From NCBI RefSeq assembly GCF_050016015.1, contig NZ_JBNHEQ010000230.1, positions 1 through 64,000 of the forward strand: 64,000 bases of DNA, written 5' to 3'. Under the pieces are notes generated by a model. That model was not told where the DNA came from. It ran no database searches and worked only from the letters and a program-made list of their open reading frames with translations. A program made the translations under genes and the position numbers. Shown here in pieces: positions 46,955 through 56,204 of this stretch (positions are counted from its first letter, which is position 1; each line of letters begins with the position of its first letter). The stretch is from Trichodesmium sp002260545 (GTDB taxonomy: Bacteria; Cyanobacteriota; Cyanobacteriia; Cyanobacteriales; Microcoleaceae).

Positions 46955-47179
46955 TCACTCAACCTCTCCATCAATACTACCAGTATAGAATGTGTACAAG
47001 TCGCCTTGAAAAGATTCAATTTTGTCTAAAATCAAATCAATCGAACTTTCTTGCAATAATACTTTTCCACTAGCAGGAAAACCATACTTATCTTTTTCAG
47101 TAATGTCTACTACCACCCATTGATTAGGGTATTTTTCTTCTATCTCGGATCTTCTTAGTTCTTGGGATTTTTTAACCAT
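46955..47179 (-). CDS. Small conserved-type hypothetical protein
   Basis: 74 residues from ATG 47179 (MVKKSQELRRSEIEEKYPNQ). A TTG at 47227 would add a hydrophobic 16-residue leader but has no support. The core WVVVDITEKDKYGFPASGKV LL is typical of small cyanobacterial proteins of unknown function often found near toxin-antitoxin genes. The C-terminus is acidic (DLYTFYTGSIDGEVE). Soluble. Confidence 0.6.
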   Translation of the reverse strand: MVKKSQELRRSEIEEKYPNQWVVVDITEKDKYGFPASGKVLLQESSIDLILDKIESFQGDLYTFYTGSIDGEVE

Positions 47180-47234
47180 TTCAATGATTTTTACTACAAG
47201 AATTACCAATAATTTTATAAGATTCAAAACCTAG

Positions 47235-47273
47235 CAGGTTTGCTCAGACTTTCTACTTGTCGTAGCAAACCTG
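47235..47273 (-). terminator. Hairpin after the lipase-like gene
   Basis: CAGGTTTGCT and AGCAAACCTG form a perfect 10-bp stem with a 19-base loop, starting 13 bp past the stop of the lipase-like gene. GGTTTT follows the stem on that strand. Candidate transcript end. Confidence 0.45.
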
Positions 47274-47285
47274 AATATCGCTATA

Positions 47286-48587
47286 TTACCAGCCAAAAAT
47301 CAAGCTAGTTCCTTCAGATATTAGATTACCTATATCTGCGAAAGTATCATTATTGTTATTAATTGGGAATCCCCAAAATGAGTCAGAATTTGAATCTTCA
47401 AATACCTGGTCTATTGTCTGTTCCTCTTGATATATATCAGAGTCAAAATTCATTAATTCCTGAATTTTTACCTTCGCGTGCTCGAAAGATTCTTCTACTA
47501 ATAAATCTTCTTTACTTCCCTGGGGATATTGATTTATATCTAGATAATTTTCGATTTTGTGTGAGTCTCTATCTCCTGGAAAAAAAGATTGTAAATTATT
47601 CCCTGGCCAGCTAGGAAGATTATGTTGGTCTTCAGGAACAGCTATTGCTGGAAAACTTTTGAGACGGCTAGGAAAATCATCTTCTCGTAATAAATAGTCA
47701 ACATTATCGGAACTAATTCCTTGGAAATTTGTAAAGGGAGAGAAAGCTAATATTCTTGTTCTTTCCTGAATATTTTCGGGCAGTTGATTATATATATCTT
47801 CAGCAAAAAAGTTGCCTTGGGAATGAGCAATAATTAAAAATTTGTCTTCCAAACTATTTCCTTGGTCAATATTTTGAATTCTTTCCACCACACTGTTAGT
47901 AAATTGCGTACCTTCAAAATCATTTCCTGAAGTAACAGCTTGAACAATAGACTGGGCAAAGTCGAAGTTAATAGGTTTTGGTTTGCCTGAAAGATTATAT
48001 GTTTCTTCCTCAACCTGAGAATTAATACCTGTTGCGGTTAGTAAATTGTTTACTAATGGGATGGTATTTTGGTAGTCTGCCAAAGTGTTATTAACACCAT
48101 TGATATAAAATGAATGAATGGGTGCTTCTTGATTAGAGGTATCTGGTATTAAAGGTTCATCTTGAGTAAAATCGGGAACTACAATTTCACCAGTTATTTG
48201 GTCAAAGTTATTATTTGTAACCAGTGGCTCGTTTTCTGTAAATTCTGTTAGGATATCCTGAGCTTGATTGTCAAGATTAATGTTAGTAGAAGCATTGGAA
48301 TAAGAATCATTAAAAATCGTTGTAGTTGATGAACTACTGTTAGTAGTATTTGCTGTAGAGAAGATGCTAGTTGTGAATGAGTTATTGTTAGTATTGGAGT
48401 TAGATATGGAAATCTGATTACTATTCGTAACTGTATTTCCAAAAGGTGAAAAAATACTCATTGATGAACTGCCATTAAAAGGACTATTCATCTGCATAGT
48501 TCCGAAAGGTGAAAAAAGATTCATTGATGAACTGCCATTAAAAGGACTACTCATCTGCATACTTCCGAAAGATGAAAAAAGATTCAT
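47286..48587 (-). CDS. Alpha/beta hydrolase (lipase-like) with Asn/Ser-rich SPFG-repeat N-terminus
   Basis: 433 residues, ATG preceded by AAGGAGAAAC. Residues 1-52 contain near-repeats of about 21 residues (SSPFNGSSSMNLFSPFGTMQ). A low-complexity Asn/Ser/Thr region follows to about 100. The C-terminal part holds IHSFYINGVNNTLADY, then KFLIIAHSQGNFFAEDIYNQ with the serine nucleophile elbow, and AFSPFTNFQG. A late DSHKIENYL could give the histidine. This is a lipase/esterase-like fold, substrate unknown. No Sec signal. The N-terminal module is shared with the RTX protein at 49215-50468, and both have the same inverted repeat upstream. Possibly secreted through that module (inference). Confidence 0.65.
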   Translation of the reverse strand: MNLFSSFGSMQMSSPFNGSSSMNLFSPFGTMQMNSPFNGSSSMSIFSPFGNTVTNSNQISISNSNTNNNSFTTSIFSTANTTNSSSSTTTIFNDSYSNASTNINLDNQAQDILTEFTENEPLVTNNNFDQITGEIVVPDFTQDEPLIPDTSNQEAPIHSFYINGVNNTLADYQNTIPLVNNLLTATGINSQVEEETYNLSGKPKPINFDFAQSIVQAVTSGNDFEGTQFTNSVVERIQNIDQGNSLEDKFLIIAHSQGNFFAEDIYNQLPENIQERTRILAFSPFTNFQGISSDNVDYLLREDDFPSRLKSFPAIAVPEDQHNLPSWPGNNLQSFFPGDRDSHKIENYLDINQYPQGSKEDLLVEESFEHAKVKIQELMNFDSDIYQEEQTIDQVFEDSNSDSFWGFPINNNNDTFADIGNLISEGTSLIFGW

Positions 48588-49214
48588 ATTAAGTTTCTCC
48601 TTAATTTTTAGTGATTCAGACTTCTCTAATACTGAAAATTAACCTAATTAATAAGTTGATTCTAATATTAGAAGTAGTTGAATGAATTTGATTTGTTTCA
48701 GTCTGACATGAGGTTCTAAAATATTCCAGCACAAAAATAGATCATTTTGAATCTGTGCATAATGATCTAATTTTGTGCTTGATAAATAGTGGGTAATTTG
48801 TTATGTGAAGAGTATGATAGATTTTTTATTTAAAAAAGGTTAAATGTACATGGGCTATTTGCGTAAGTCCTGACTAATTTGGAAGAAGAGTTTTTCCAGG
48901 TTCTTCATCTGGGTATTTCTCTTTTTGCGGATTTAATAGTAAGTCTTTGCTTTCATACAAAATCAGCTTATGAAAAGCTAGATTTTCCAAATCATTCCAA
49001 CTTTTCTGCCTTCTGTTTCTGCCTTCTACTTTCTCCGTTAACTTCATAATAACGGATAATAAGTAAGTTGTTATGTGAAAAGTATGATAGATTTTTTATT
49101 TAAAAAACGTTAAATATTTACTCTTAAATGTCATACCATCTATTCTTATTTCTATGAACGAGTAGTAAGGACAAATAGTGATTTGCCCCTACCTGTTAAT
49201 TTATCAAATTGATA
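48588..49214. promoter_or_regulatory. Upstream region with 17-18-17 inverted repeat and direct repeats
   Basis: The inverted repeat has arms AGCACAAAAATAGATCA (48728-48744) and TGATCTAATTTTGTGCT (48763-48779), one mismatch, 18-base spacer. It lies about 140 bp upstream of the lipase-like gene. An equivalent with the same geometry lies upstream of the RTX gene (50543-50594). Further out, TTGTTATGTGAAGAGTATGA and about 28 following bases occur at 48798-48845 and again at 49068-49115. No gene is seen here. Confidence 0.6.
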
Positions 49215-50468
49215 TTAGACAAATTCAAAAGAGCTACTGTTTAAATTCAAATTCGTGTTATTTTTGACAATTCCAATTAATTCGTCCTGACGACTAAAAC
49301 CAGAAACTCCATCATCATCCAGGAAAATTCGAGTATGACCCGATACCTCCTTTAAGACATAATTACTCGCCGATCCATTCAGTTGAATTTTATCTTCACT
49401 GGGATTAAAATCTTGGAGGACAGCATAATCTCTTTTGCCAGAATTTGAAGAGTTACCATCGTTATAATAGACATTGCTGTTGTCTCCAAGTATGAACTGA
49501 TCGGGTCCTGTTCCTCCGGTTAAGCGGTCTCTTTCTCCTCGTCCAGCATTGCCAGTGCTAGTTATGGTAACAGTTGATACTCCATTATTTGTAATTGTAC
49601 TCACATTAGCATTAACACCAATTAGTAAGTCAACTCCTGCACCAGCAACTAATCGATCGCTGCCAGATCCACCTGTGAGAGTGTCGTTACCATTTCCAGC
49701 GTTTAACCTGTCATTACCTGAACTTCCATTGAGAGTGTCGTTACCATTTCCAGCGTTTAACCTGTCATTACCCGAACTTCCATTGAGAATGTCGTTACCC
49801 GAACCTCCGTTGAGAATGTCGTTACCCGAACCTCCATTGAGAATGTCGTTACCATTTCCAGCATTTAACCTGTCATTACCAGAACTTGCATTGAGAATGT
49901 CGTTACCATTACCACCTATTAAAGTATCTTTGCCAGAACCTGCATTAATAATATCGTTGCCGTTTAAACCATTGAGTCTATCATTGCCGGAAAATCCTTT
50001 AATAATATTGCTACTACTATTACCGTTAATAACATCGTTACCATTGGTACCTTCAAAAATGTTTGACGATCCAGAACCACCAATATTAATGTTAGAAATA
50101 GAAGTTATAGAGGACCCATTAGTAGAACCACCAACATTAATGTTAGAAACAGAATTTGAAGAAGATTCATTAATAGTTGTTATCGTTGATGAATTGCTGT
50201 TAATAGATGAATTGTTGGTATTGGAGTTAGAAATGGAAACCTGAGATGAATTATTATTACTATTGGAATTAGAAATGGAAGTCTGATTTGTGTTCATAAC
50301 CATATTTCCAAAAGGTGAAGACATACTCATGGATGGAGTACGATTATTAGGACTATTCATAACCATATTTCCAAAAGGTGAAGACATACTCATGGATGGA
50401 GTACGATTACCAGGACTATTCATCACCATAGTTTGATTTATGCTTTGAAAAAGTGAAGAGAAATTCAT
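49215..50468 (-). CDS. RTX calcium-binding protein with Asn/Ser-rich SPFG-repeat N-terminus
   Basis: 417 residues from ATG 50468, with AGGAGAAACA upstream; a longer frame to 50621 would cross the inverted repeat and is unlikely. Residues 1-60 hold repeated SMSMSSPFGNMVMNSPNNR units, then an Asn/Ser-rich linker to about 135. About 12 RTX nonapeptides follow (about 140-290), such as GSGNDILNGG and GNGNDTLNGS, each binding calcium in a beta-roll. A C-terminal domain with DQFILGDNSNVYYNDG and YAVLQDFNPSEDKIQLNGS is typical of RTX proteins exported by type I systems, ending FEFV. Divergent from the STAND gene, sharing a 151-bp intergenic region with it. Confidence 0.85.
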   Translation of the reverse strand: MNFSSLFQSINQTMVMNSPGNRTPSMSMSSPFGNMVMNSPNNRTPSMSMSSPFGNMVMNTNQTSISNSNSNNNSSQVSISNSNTNNSSINSNSSTITTINESSSNSVSNINVGGSTNGSSITSISNINIGGSGSSNIFEGTNGNDVINGNSSSNIIKGFSGNDRLNGLNGNDIINAGSGKDTLIGGNGNDILNASSGNDRLNAGNGNDILNGGSGNDILNGGSGNDILNGSSGNDRLNAGNGNDTLNGSSGNDRLNAGNGNDTLTGGSGSDRLVAGAGVDLLIGVNANVSTITNNGVSTVTITSTGNAGRGERDRLTGGTGPDQFILGDNSNVYYNDGNSSNSGKRDYAVLQDFNPSEDKIQLNGSASNYVLKEVSGHTRIFLDDDGVSGFSRQDELIGIVKNNTNLNLNSSSFEFV

Positions 50469-50542
50469 TATGTTTCTCCTTTCAGAATTAACTGAATATA
50501 TTTGATTACTTTCAAGTTTGACATTGACTCTCAGAATACTCC

Positions 50543-50594
50543 AGCACAAAAACAGATCAGTTAGATTTGGTGTATAATGATCTAAATTTGTTCT
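50543..50594. promoter_or_regulatory. 17-18-17 inverted repeat between RTX gene and STAND gene
   Basis: Arms AGCACAAAAACAGATCA (50543-50559) and TGATCTAAATTTGTTCT (50578-50594), 18-base spacer, diverged in the right arm. It corresponds base for base to the element at 48728-48779. It lies 75 bp from the RTX start and 26 bp from the STAND start, a good place for a shared operator. Confidence 0.55.
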
Positions 50595-50619
50595 TGACAA
50601 GCAGGGAATAAGGTGTTGC

Positions 50620-50871
50620 ATGAAAACTCTGAAAGCCTCATCTGAAGGACTTAAAAAAATTAACGAAGCTATTGAGCAAATCCAAACAGAAAAATCATTG
50701 GCATTAAGTAACGATTATTGGGTGGATGAAGCTAGTAAGTTTCTACCAATGGATAAAATTGGAAAGAAAGAAATTTCGGGTAGTGTTTCAAAACCCACCT
50801 GGCACCGATTCCGAAATAATACTGGTGTAAAACCTAAAAATTTCCAAGCATTCTGCCAAGTTTTAGGATGA
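50620..50871 (+). CDS. N-terminal HTH-like fragment of split STAND protein
   Basis: 83 codons from ATG, ending at TGA 50869-50871. LKASSEGLKKINEAIEQIQT opens it; KPTWHRFRNNTGVKPKNFQA and FCQVLG close it. This resembles the small DNA-binding-like domain at the front of cyanobacterial NB-ARC/WD40 and NB-ARC/TPR proteins, where the next residues are usually LNWEDI or similar. Here the codon after VLG is TGA and the frame continues NWEDIVDNIQPASSDLKK straight into the ATPase part. So this is the first part of one gene interrupted by a single nonsense codon, not a separate gene. Either the split is real or a sequencing error. Confidence 0.6.
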   Translation: MKTLKASSEGLKKINEAIEQIQTEKSLALSNDYWVDEASKFLPMDKIGKKEISGSVSKPTWHRFRNNTGVKPKNFQAFCQVLG

Positions 50872-50988
50872 AATTGGGAAGATATAGTTGATAATATTCA
50901 ACCTGCATCTTCGGATTTAAAAAAAGCCCCTACTACTTCTCACTTTTTCGGACGTACTGAAGAATTAGAAGAATTAAATAAATCTATT

Positions 50989-53900
50989 TTGCAGGAAAAA
51001 TGTAACCTAATTCTACTCCTTGGTCGAGGCGGTATTGGGAAAACAAGTTTATCAATTCAATTAAGAAACAAAGTTCAGAATAATTTTGAATATATAATTT
51101 GGCGAAGTCTTGAAGCATCTCCAACAGTAGAAAACATTCTGGAAGATTCAATCAAGTTCTTTTCTAACCAACAAGAAACTATACTGCCAGAAACTTTAGA
51201 TGAAAAAATAACTAGACTAATTCATTATTTTTCATCCTCTCGTTGTTTACTGATACTAGATAATGCAGAATCAATTCTTCAAAGTGGCAATCAAACAGGT
51301 AAATATCGGGAAGGTTATCAAGGTTATGGTAATTTACTCAAGCGAATAGCTGAGTCATCCCATAAAAGTTGTTTGTTAATTACCAGCCGAGAAAAACCAC
51401 AAGCAATGGATTTAATTGCTAAAAAAACTAAAACTATCAAAATCTTAGAATTAGAAGGTTTAAATCTAGAAAACAGTCAAAAAATATTTACAGAAACAGA
51501 ACATGGAGAATTTTCTGGCTCAGAAGATGAATGGAAATTAGTTATTGAACATTATGCAGGTAATCCTTCTGCGTTGGAAGTTGTAGCAGCAAGTATTCAA
51601 GAAGTATTGGGAGGAAATGTATCTAAATTTGTAGAAGATTATTTAAAATTAGGACAGCTAAAATTCGAGCAGATTAACGATTTATATGAACGTCAGTTTA
51701 ATCGTTTATCTACCTCAGAACAGGAAATTATGTATTGGCTGGCAATTAATTATGAACCAGCTTCAGATACGGAATTAAAAGAAGATATTATTTCCTGGCA
51801 AACTAAACAAGAATTACTTCAATCATTAAGCTCTTTAAAACGGCGATCGCTAATCAAAACTACCGAATTAGGATATATAGTTATACCCGTAATCAGGGAA
51901 TATCTTATTGCTCGATTAATAGATGAAATTTGCGAAGAAATTAAGACTGCTCAAATACAACTTTTTAATAACTACTGTCTCTGCAAAGCAACAGCAAAAG
52001 ATTATATTCGAGAAACTCAAATTCGCCTGATTATCCAACCACTATTAGAAAGATTACTGCAAGAATTAGGAGGGAAAATAAATCTCGCAAATCAACTCCA
52101 ACAAATCATCTCAAATTGCCAACAAAAATCTCCTCAAGCTCCTGGATATTTAGGAGGGAATATTCTCAACATTTTGTCTCAGCTAAATACCGATTTAACC
52201 AACTATGATTTTTCTTATTTAACTATTTGTCAAGCCTATCTTCAAGGAGTTGAATTACATCAGATTAATTTTGCCAATTCTAATTTTTCTAAATCAATTT
52301 TTTCCGAACCTTTAGGCAGTATTCTTTGCGTCGCATTTAGTTATGATGGTAAACTTTGGGCAACGGGAGATGCGGATAGAAATATTTATATTTGGCGAGT
52401 AGCGGACGGTCAATTTATAACTAATTGTTTAGGTCATACTAATTGGGTAAGGTCTCTGGTTTTTCATCCTCAAAAACCAATTTTAATTAGTAGCAGTAAT
52501 GACTTTACTGTGAAATTATGGAATATTGAAACAGGTGAATGTTTGGCTACATTAGCAGGACACACCGGGCAAGTTTGGTCTGTTGCTTTGAGTCCAGATG
52601 GTAATACTTTAGCTAGTGCTAGTAATGATGGTACCGTAAGATTGTGGGATATTAACTCTCATCAATGTCTTCACGTTTTACAAGAGCATATTTTCTGGGT
52701 AGTAGAAGTTGCTTTCAATGCTCAAGGAACAAAAATAGCTAGTGGTAGTGCAGACCAAACCGTAAAATTATGGGATGTTCAGACTGGTAAATGTATCAAT
52801 AGTTGGCGACAACCAAATCATGTCGTCCGAGCGATCGCTTTTAGTCCTGATGGAGAAACTCTAGCTACTGGTAGCGATGATAATTTTGTCAGGTTACTGG
52901 ATATCCATAGTGGTAAATGTATCAAAACTTTTCCCGGACACAACGGACGAGTTTGGTCAGTTGTTTTTAGTCCTGACAATCAAACTCTAGCTAGCGGTAG
53001 TACAGATCAAACTGTGAAGTTATGGGATATCGAAACTGGTGAATTATTACTTACTTTACCGGAAAAAAATCGACGAGTCCGAGCAATAACCTTTAGTAGC
53101 GATGGTAAAACTCTCATTAGTGGGAGCGACGATCAAAGTGTCAGGTTATGGGATATTCCCAAAGGTGAACCTTTGAAGACTATCAACGGTTACACTCAAA
53201 GAGTCTGGTCAGTTGCTTTCTCTCCTGACGGTCAAACTTTAGTGAGTGGGAGTGACGACTGCACAATTAGACTCTGGAATATTGAAACAGGTGACAGTAA
53301 AACTTTAGGTCGTCATACAAAGCGCGTTCAATCAGTTGCTTTCCATCCTCAAGGAACAAAAATAGCTAGTGGTGGAAATGATGGTCAGATTAGACTATGG
53401 GATATTGCGACTGGGAAATGCTCAGTTCTCCCCGAAAGACATGGAGACTGGATATGGTTAGTTGCTTTTTATGAGGAAGGAAAAAAACTGATTAGTGTTG
53501 GAGACGATCGCTGTATTAAATTGTGGGATATGAATACAAATAGCTGTCTACAAACTTTCAAAGATTATCCAAACTGGTTGTGGTCAGTTGCGATGAGTCC
53601 TGATAATCAAAATTTAGCGATCGCCAGCGATAGTAAATTATTACAAACCTGGAATATTGAAACGGGAGAGCTTACAGACATAGGAGAACATCAAGATAAA
53701 TTGCGTCAAGTTGCTTGGAGTTCTAATGGTAAAATTATTGCCAGTGCTAGTGATGACCTCACTGTTAAACTCTGGAATGCTACTACAGGAGAATGTCTAC
53801 ATACTTTTGCAGAATATACCAATCAAATTAGAGCGCTCGAATTTAGTCCTGATAGTAATCTGATAGTAGCTGGTGGGGACGATCATACAATTAAACTCTG

Positions 53901-54162
53901 GGATGTTGAAAGTGGGCAGCTCTGGCAAACTTTAACAGGACATGAAAATACTATTCGTTCTGTAGCTTTTAGTCATGACGGAGCGATGGTTGCAAGTGGT
54001 AGCGAAGACCAGACCATTAAACTGTGGAATACTCAAACAGGTAGCTGCATTAAAACTCTCAAAGCAAAACGCTTCTATGAAGGAATGAATATTACAGATG
54101 CTACAGGATTAACTGAAGGCCAAAAAGAAACTCTACTCACATTGGGGGCCACCGTAATATAG
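50989..54162 (+). CDS. STAND ATPase: NB-ARC domain plus fourteen WD40 repeats (C-terminal part of split gene)
   Basis: 1057 residues as an open frame from TTG 50989; the frame is continuous with 50620 except for the TGA. Upstream in frame, HFFGRTEELEELN is the usual lead-in. P-loop LGRGGIGKTSLS, Walker B CLLILDNAES, LLITSREKP sensor, winged-helix region to about 330. About 14 WD40 repeats (about 430-1035; IYIWR, VKLWN, VRLWD, IKLWD), enough for two seven-blade propellers. The family couples ligand sensing by the propeller to ATP-driven oligomerisation, as in signal transduction and some phage-defence proteins. A start at 50989 lies only nine codons before the P-loop, so a protein made from it alone would lack the HTH-like domain and its linker. 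Confidence 0.85.
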   Translation: MQEKCNLILLLGRGGIGKTSLSIQLRNKVQNNFEYIIWRSLEASPTVENILEDSIKFFSNQQETILPETLDEKITRLIHYFSSSRCLLILDNAESILQSGNQTGKYREGYQGYGNLLKRIAESSHKSCLLITSREKPQAMDLIAKKTKTIKILELEGLNLENSQKIFTETEHGEFSGSEDEWKLVIEHYAGNPSALEVVAASIQEVLGGNVSKFVEDYLKLGQLKFEQINDLYERQFNRLSTSEQEIMYWLAINYEPASDTELKEDIISWQTKQELLQSLSSLKRRSLIKTTELGYIVIPVIREYLIARLIDEICEEIKTAQIQLFNNYCLCKATAKDYIRETQIRLIIQPLLERLLQELGGKINLANQLQQIISNCQQKSPQAPGYLGGNILNILSQLNTDLTNYDFSYLTICQAYLQGVELHQINFANSNFSKSIFSEPLGSILCVAFSYDGKLWATGDADRNIYIWRVADGQFITNCLGHTNWVRSLVFHPQKPILISSSNDFTVKLWNIETGECLATLAGHTGQVWSVALSPDGNTLASASNDGTVRLWDINSHQCLHVLQEHIFWVVEVAFNAQGTKIASGSADQTVKLWDVQTGKCINSWRQPNHVVRAIAFSPDGETLATGSDDNFVRLLDIHSGKCIKTFPGHNGRVWSVVFSPDNQTLASGSTDQTVKLWDIETGELLLTLPEKNRRVRAITFSSDGKTLISGSDDQSVRLWDIPKGEPLKTINGYTQRVWSVAFSPDGQTLVSGSDDCTIRLWNIETGDSKTLGRHTKRVQSVAFHPQGTKIASGGNDGQIRLWDIATGKCSVLPERHGDWIWLVAFYEEGKKLISVGDDRCIKLWDMNTNSCLQTFKDYPNWLWSVAMSPDNQNLAIASDSKLLQTWNIETGELTDIGEHQDKLRQVAWSSNGKIIASASDDLTVKLWNATTGECLHTFAEYTNQIRALEFSPDSNLIVAGGDDHTIKLWDVESGQLWQTLTGHENTIRSVAFSHDGAMVASGSEDQTIKLWNTQTGSCIKTLKAKRFYEGMNITDATGLTEGQKETLLTLGATVI

Positions 54163-54191
54163 TAGGGACTTTGTATAGAAAGTCCCTACTA
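54160..54191 (+). terminator. Hairpin overlapping the STAND stop codon
   Basis: TAGTAGGGACTTT and AAAGTCCCTACTA form a perfect 13-bp stem with a six-base loop. The stop codon TAG is the first three bases of the left arm. AAAAAATTTA follows. Probable transcript end, though the T-run is weak; it may also be a dispersed palindrome. Confidence 0.5.
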
Positions 54192-54411
54192 AAAAATTTA
54201 TATGGCTCAAGTTGACAAAATCTTCAGCCAAGCTGGCCATAAATTAGACTTAGAAAGTCTTTATGCTGATCTAGCTTCTGCTTAGTCAAATTTTATTGAA
54301 AAATCAACGGTTGAGTTTAATGTTTTTTTATACCAATTAGAGATATAATTTATATCTCGATATCTACTAACAAAAACTGAACCTTAAGAATTTTCAATTC
54401 ATTCTTTTCTT

Positions 54412-55449
54412 CTAAGGAGTAGGATTCGGATATTTAGCATGAACCTCATCAATTTCAGCAATAATTTCTTCAGTTAAATTTATCTCCACACTACTAATAT
54501 TTTCCTTCAATTGTTCCATAGTTGTTGCTCCAATAATTGTACTAGCTACGAACCATCTAGAACGTACATAAGCTAATGCTAATTGTGCCGGAGTCATATT
54601 ATTTTTATGAGCAATTTCTACATAAGCTTTTACTGCTTCTGTCATATTTGTTTTACGATAACGTTGCTCAAATCCAGGGAATAAAGATAAACGAGAATTT
54701 TCAGGAATCCCATCTAAATATTTACCTGTTAAAAGACCAAAAGCTAGAGGACTATAAGCCATTAATCCCACATTATTAAATCGACAAGCTTCTGCTAAAT
54801 TTATATTAAAAACACGGTTAACTAAACTAAAAGCATTTTGAATTGAAACTATTTTTGGTAAACCTAATTTTTCCGCCAGATGAGAAAATTCACATACTCC
54901 CCAAGCTGTCTCATTACTTACTCCTAAATAACGAATTTTTCCAGCTTTAATTAACTCAGAAAATACTTCTAATTGTTCGGCAATAGGTGTAGTATCTCGC
55001 TCGTTTTTTTGGTCATAATCGGGCATCCCAAATAGAGGCACATAACGGTCAGGCCAATGAATTTGATAAAGGTCAATATAGTCAGTTTGAAGACGACGCA
55101 AACTGTCTTCTATTGCTTGCTGAATATTCGGGCGGTCAACTTGATTCTTTCCACCACGAATCCAAGTCATTTTAGGATTTGGTCCGGCAATTTTTGTGGC
55201 AATAATTAATTTATCGCGCTGTTGTTTAACTAACCATTCACCAATATATTCTTCTGTTTTTCCTTGAGTTTCAGCCTTAGTTGGAACTGGATACATTTCT
55301 GCTGCATCAATAAAATTAATACCTTCAGCAACAGCATAATTAAGTTGTTGATGAGCTTCTTCAATAGTGTTTTGCTGCCCATAAGTCATGGTGCCTAAAC
55401 AGATTTCTGATACATTGAGGTTACTATCGCCAAGTTTGTTGTATTTCAT
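54412..55449 (-). CDS. Aldo/keto reductase (Tas-like)
   Basis: 345 residues. LNVSEICLGTMTYGQQN opens the TIM barrel, NFIDAAEMYPVP contains the catalytic Asp and Tyr, KLIIATKIAGPNPKM includes the catalytic lysine, and YIDLYQIHWPDRYVPLFGMP the histidine. ATTIIGATTMEQLKENI-type sequence near the end binds NADPH. The TKAETQGKTEEYIGEWL insert is typical of the Tas/YajO-like subgroup. It reduces aldehydes or ketones with NADPH; physiological substrate unknown. Complete, no operon partner. Confidence 0.93.
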   Translation of the reverse strand: MKYNKLGDSNLNVSEICLGTMTYGQQNTIEEAHQQLNYAVAEGINFIDAAEMYPVPTKAETQGKTEEYIGEWLVKQQRDKLIIATKIAGPNPKMTWIRGGKNQVDRPNIQQAIEDSLRRLQTDYIDLYQIHWPDRYVPLFGMPDYDQKNERDTTPIAEQLEVFSELIKAGKIRYLGVSNETAWGVCEFSHLAEKLGLPKIVSIQNAFSLVNRVFNINLAEACRFNNVGLMAYSPLAFGLLTGKYLDGIPENSRLSLFPGFEQRYRKTNMTEAVKAYVEIAHKNNMTPAQLALAYVRSRWFVASTIIGATTMEQLKENISSVEINLTEEIIAEIDEVHAKYPNPTP

Positions 55450-55801
55450 CGGTTTGTTTTTTAGTAAATTATCTAATTTTATCTTAGCATTAATGGGAAA
55501 AATGAAAATATTTATAGTTGTTTTTTTGAGATGGGAAACAAAAAATATGAGATTTATTTAGATATGCTTGTCGGGCTTATTGAGCAATAAAAACTACCAT
55601 TTTACTATATTTTTTCTTTAACTTGCTAAACTAAAAACTTTCCTATCTTCCTGATTAAAATTTCAGTTTTTCTTGCCTATACTATTGTAAGAATTCAGTT
55701 ATTAGGGTTTAGCCCATCCTACGGAATGCTACGCAAACAGCTTTTTAATGAATGAAGTAAGCTTTCTTTTAACTTCTACTAGATTTTACATCAGAAAATT
55801 G

Positions 55802-55912
55802 GGCGTTGCTGAATCAAGGTATGAAAATAAAAGTTGAACAATCTCAAATATTTATTATTCAATAGTTTAGGAACTACCAAAAATAGAAATCATACCCAAA
55901 ATCAGCAACGCC
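55802..55912. repeat. Miniature element, family C (55802-55912) in a non-coding gap
   Basis: Ends GGCGTTGCTGAATC and ATCAGCAACGCC. The interior GTATGAAAATAAAAGTTGAA is inverted relative to 27548-27655. Elsewhere in 55450-56204 are a TACGGAATGCTACGCAAACAG repeat near 55718 and a GGTTTGGAAAC repeat near 56070 and 56177. No gene. Confidence 0.65.
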
Positions 55913-56204
55913 GAAAATTGAAGCACAAGAACGGCAAACTACAGTTGTAAATCCATACAATTCTGTGGCAGAAAATGTAGATGTATCTTCGAAGCTGATA
56001 GTTAACTGCTGAATACTTAGATAGTATTTTTAATATTCTTTGATGCAATAGATATCACATTTTTGATAAGATAAGGGTTTGGAAACTCAACCCCTACAAT
56101 AGCTTGCCTGTGAATTTATCAGTTGGTTTTTGTACTATCTTTTTTAGTAATTTATAGTTCCCTCAAATTTATGGTAAGGGTTTGGAAACCAAACCCCTAC
56201 AATA

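Noticed and set aside
49549..50244. Long plus-strand frame opposite the RTX repeats
   Set aside because: It arises from the repetitive Gly/Asp/Asn codons of the RTX gene read in the opposite direction; Pro/Leu/Ser repetition, no start signal.
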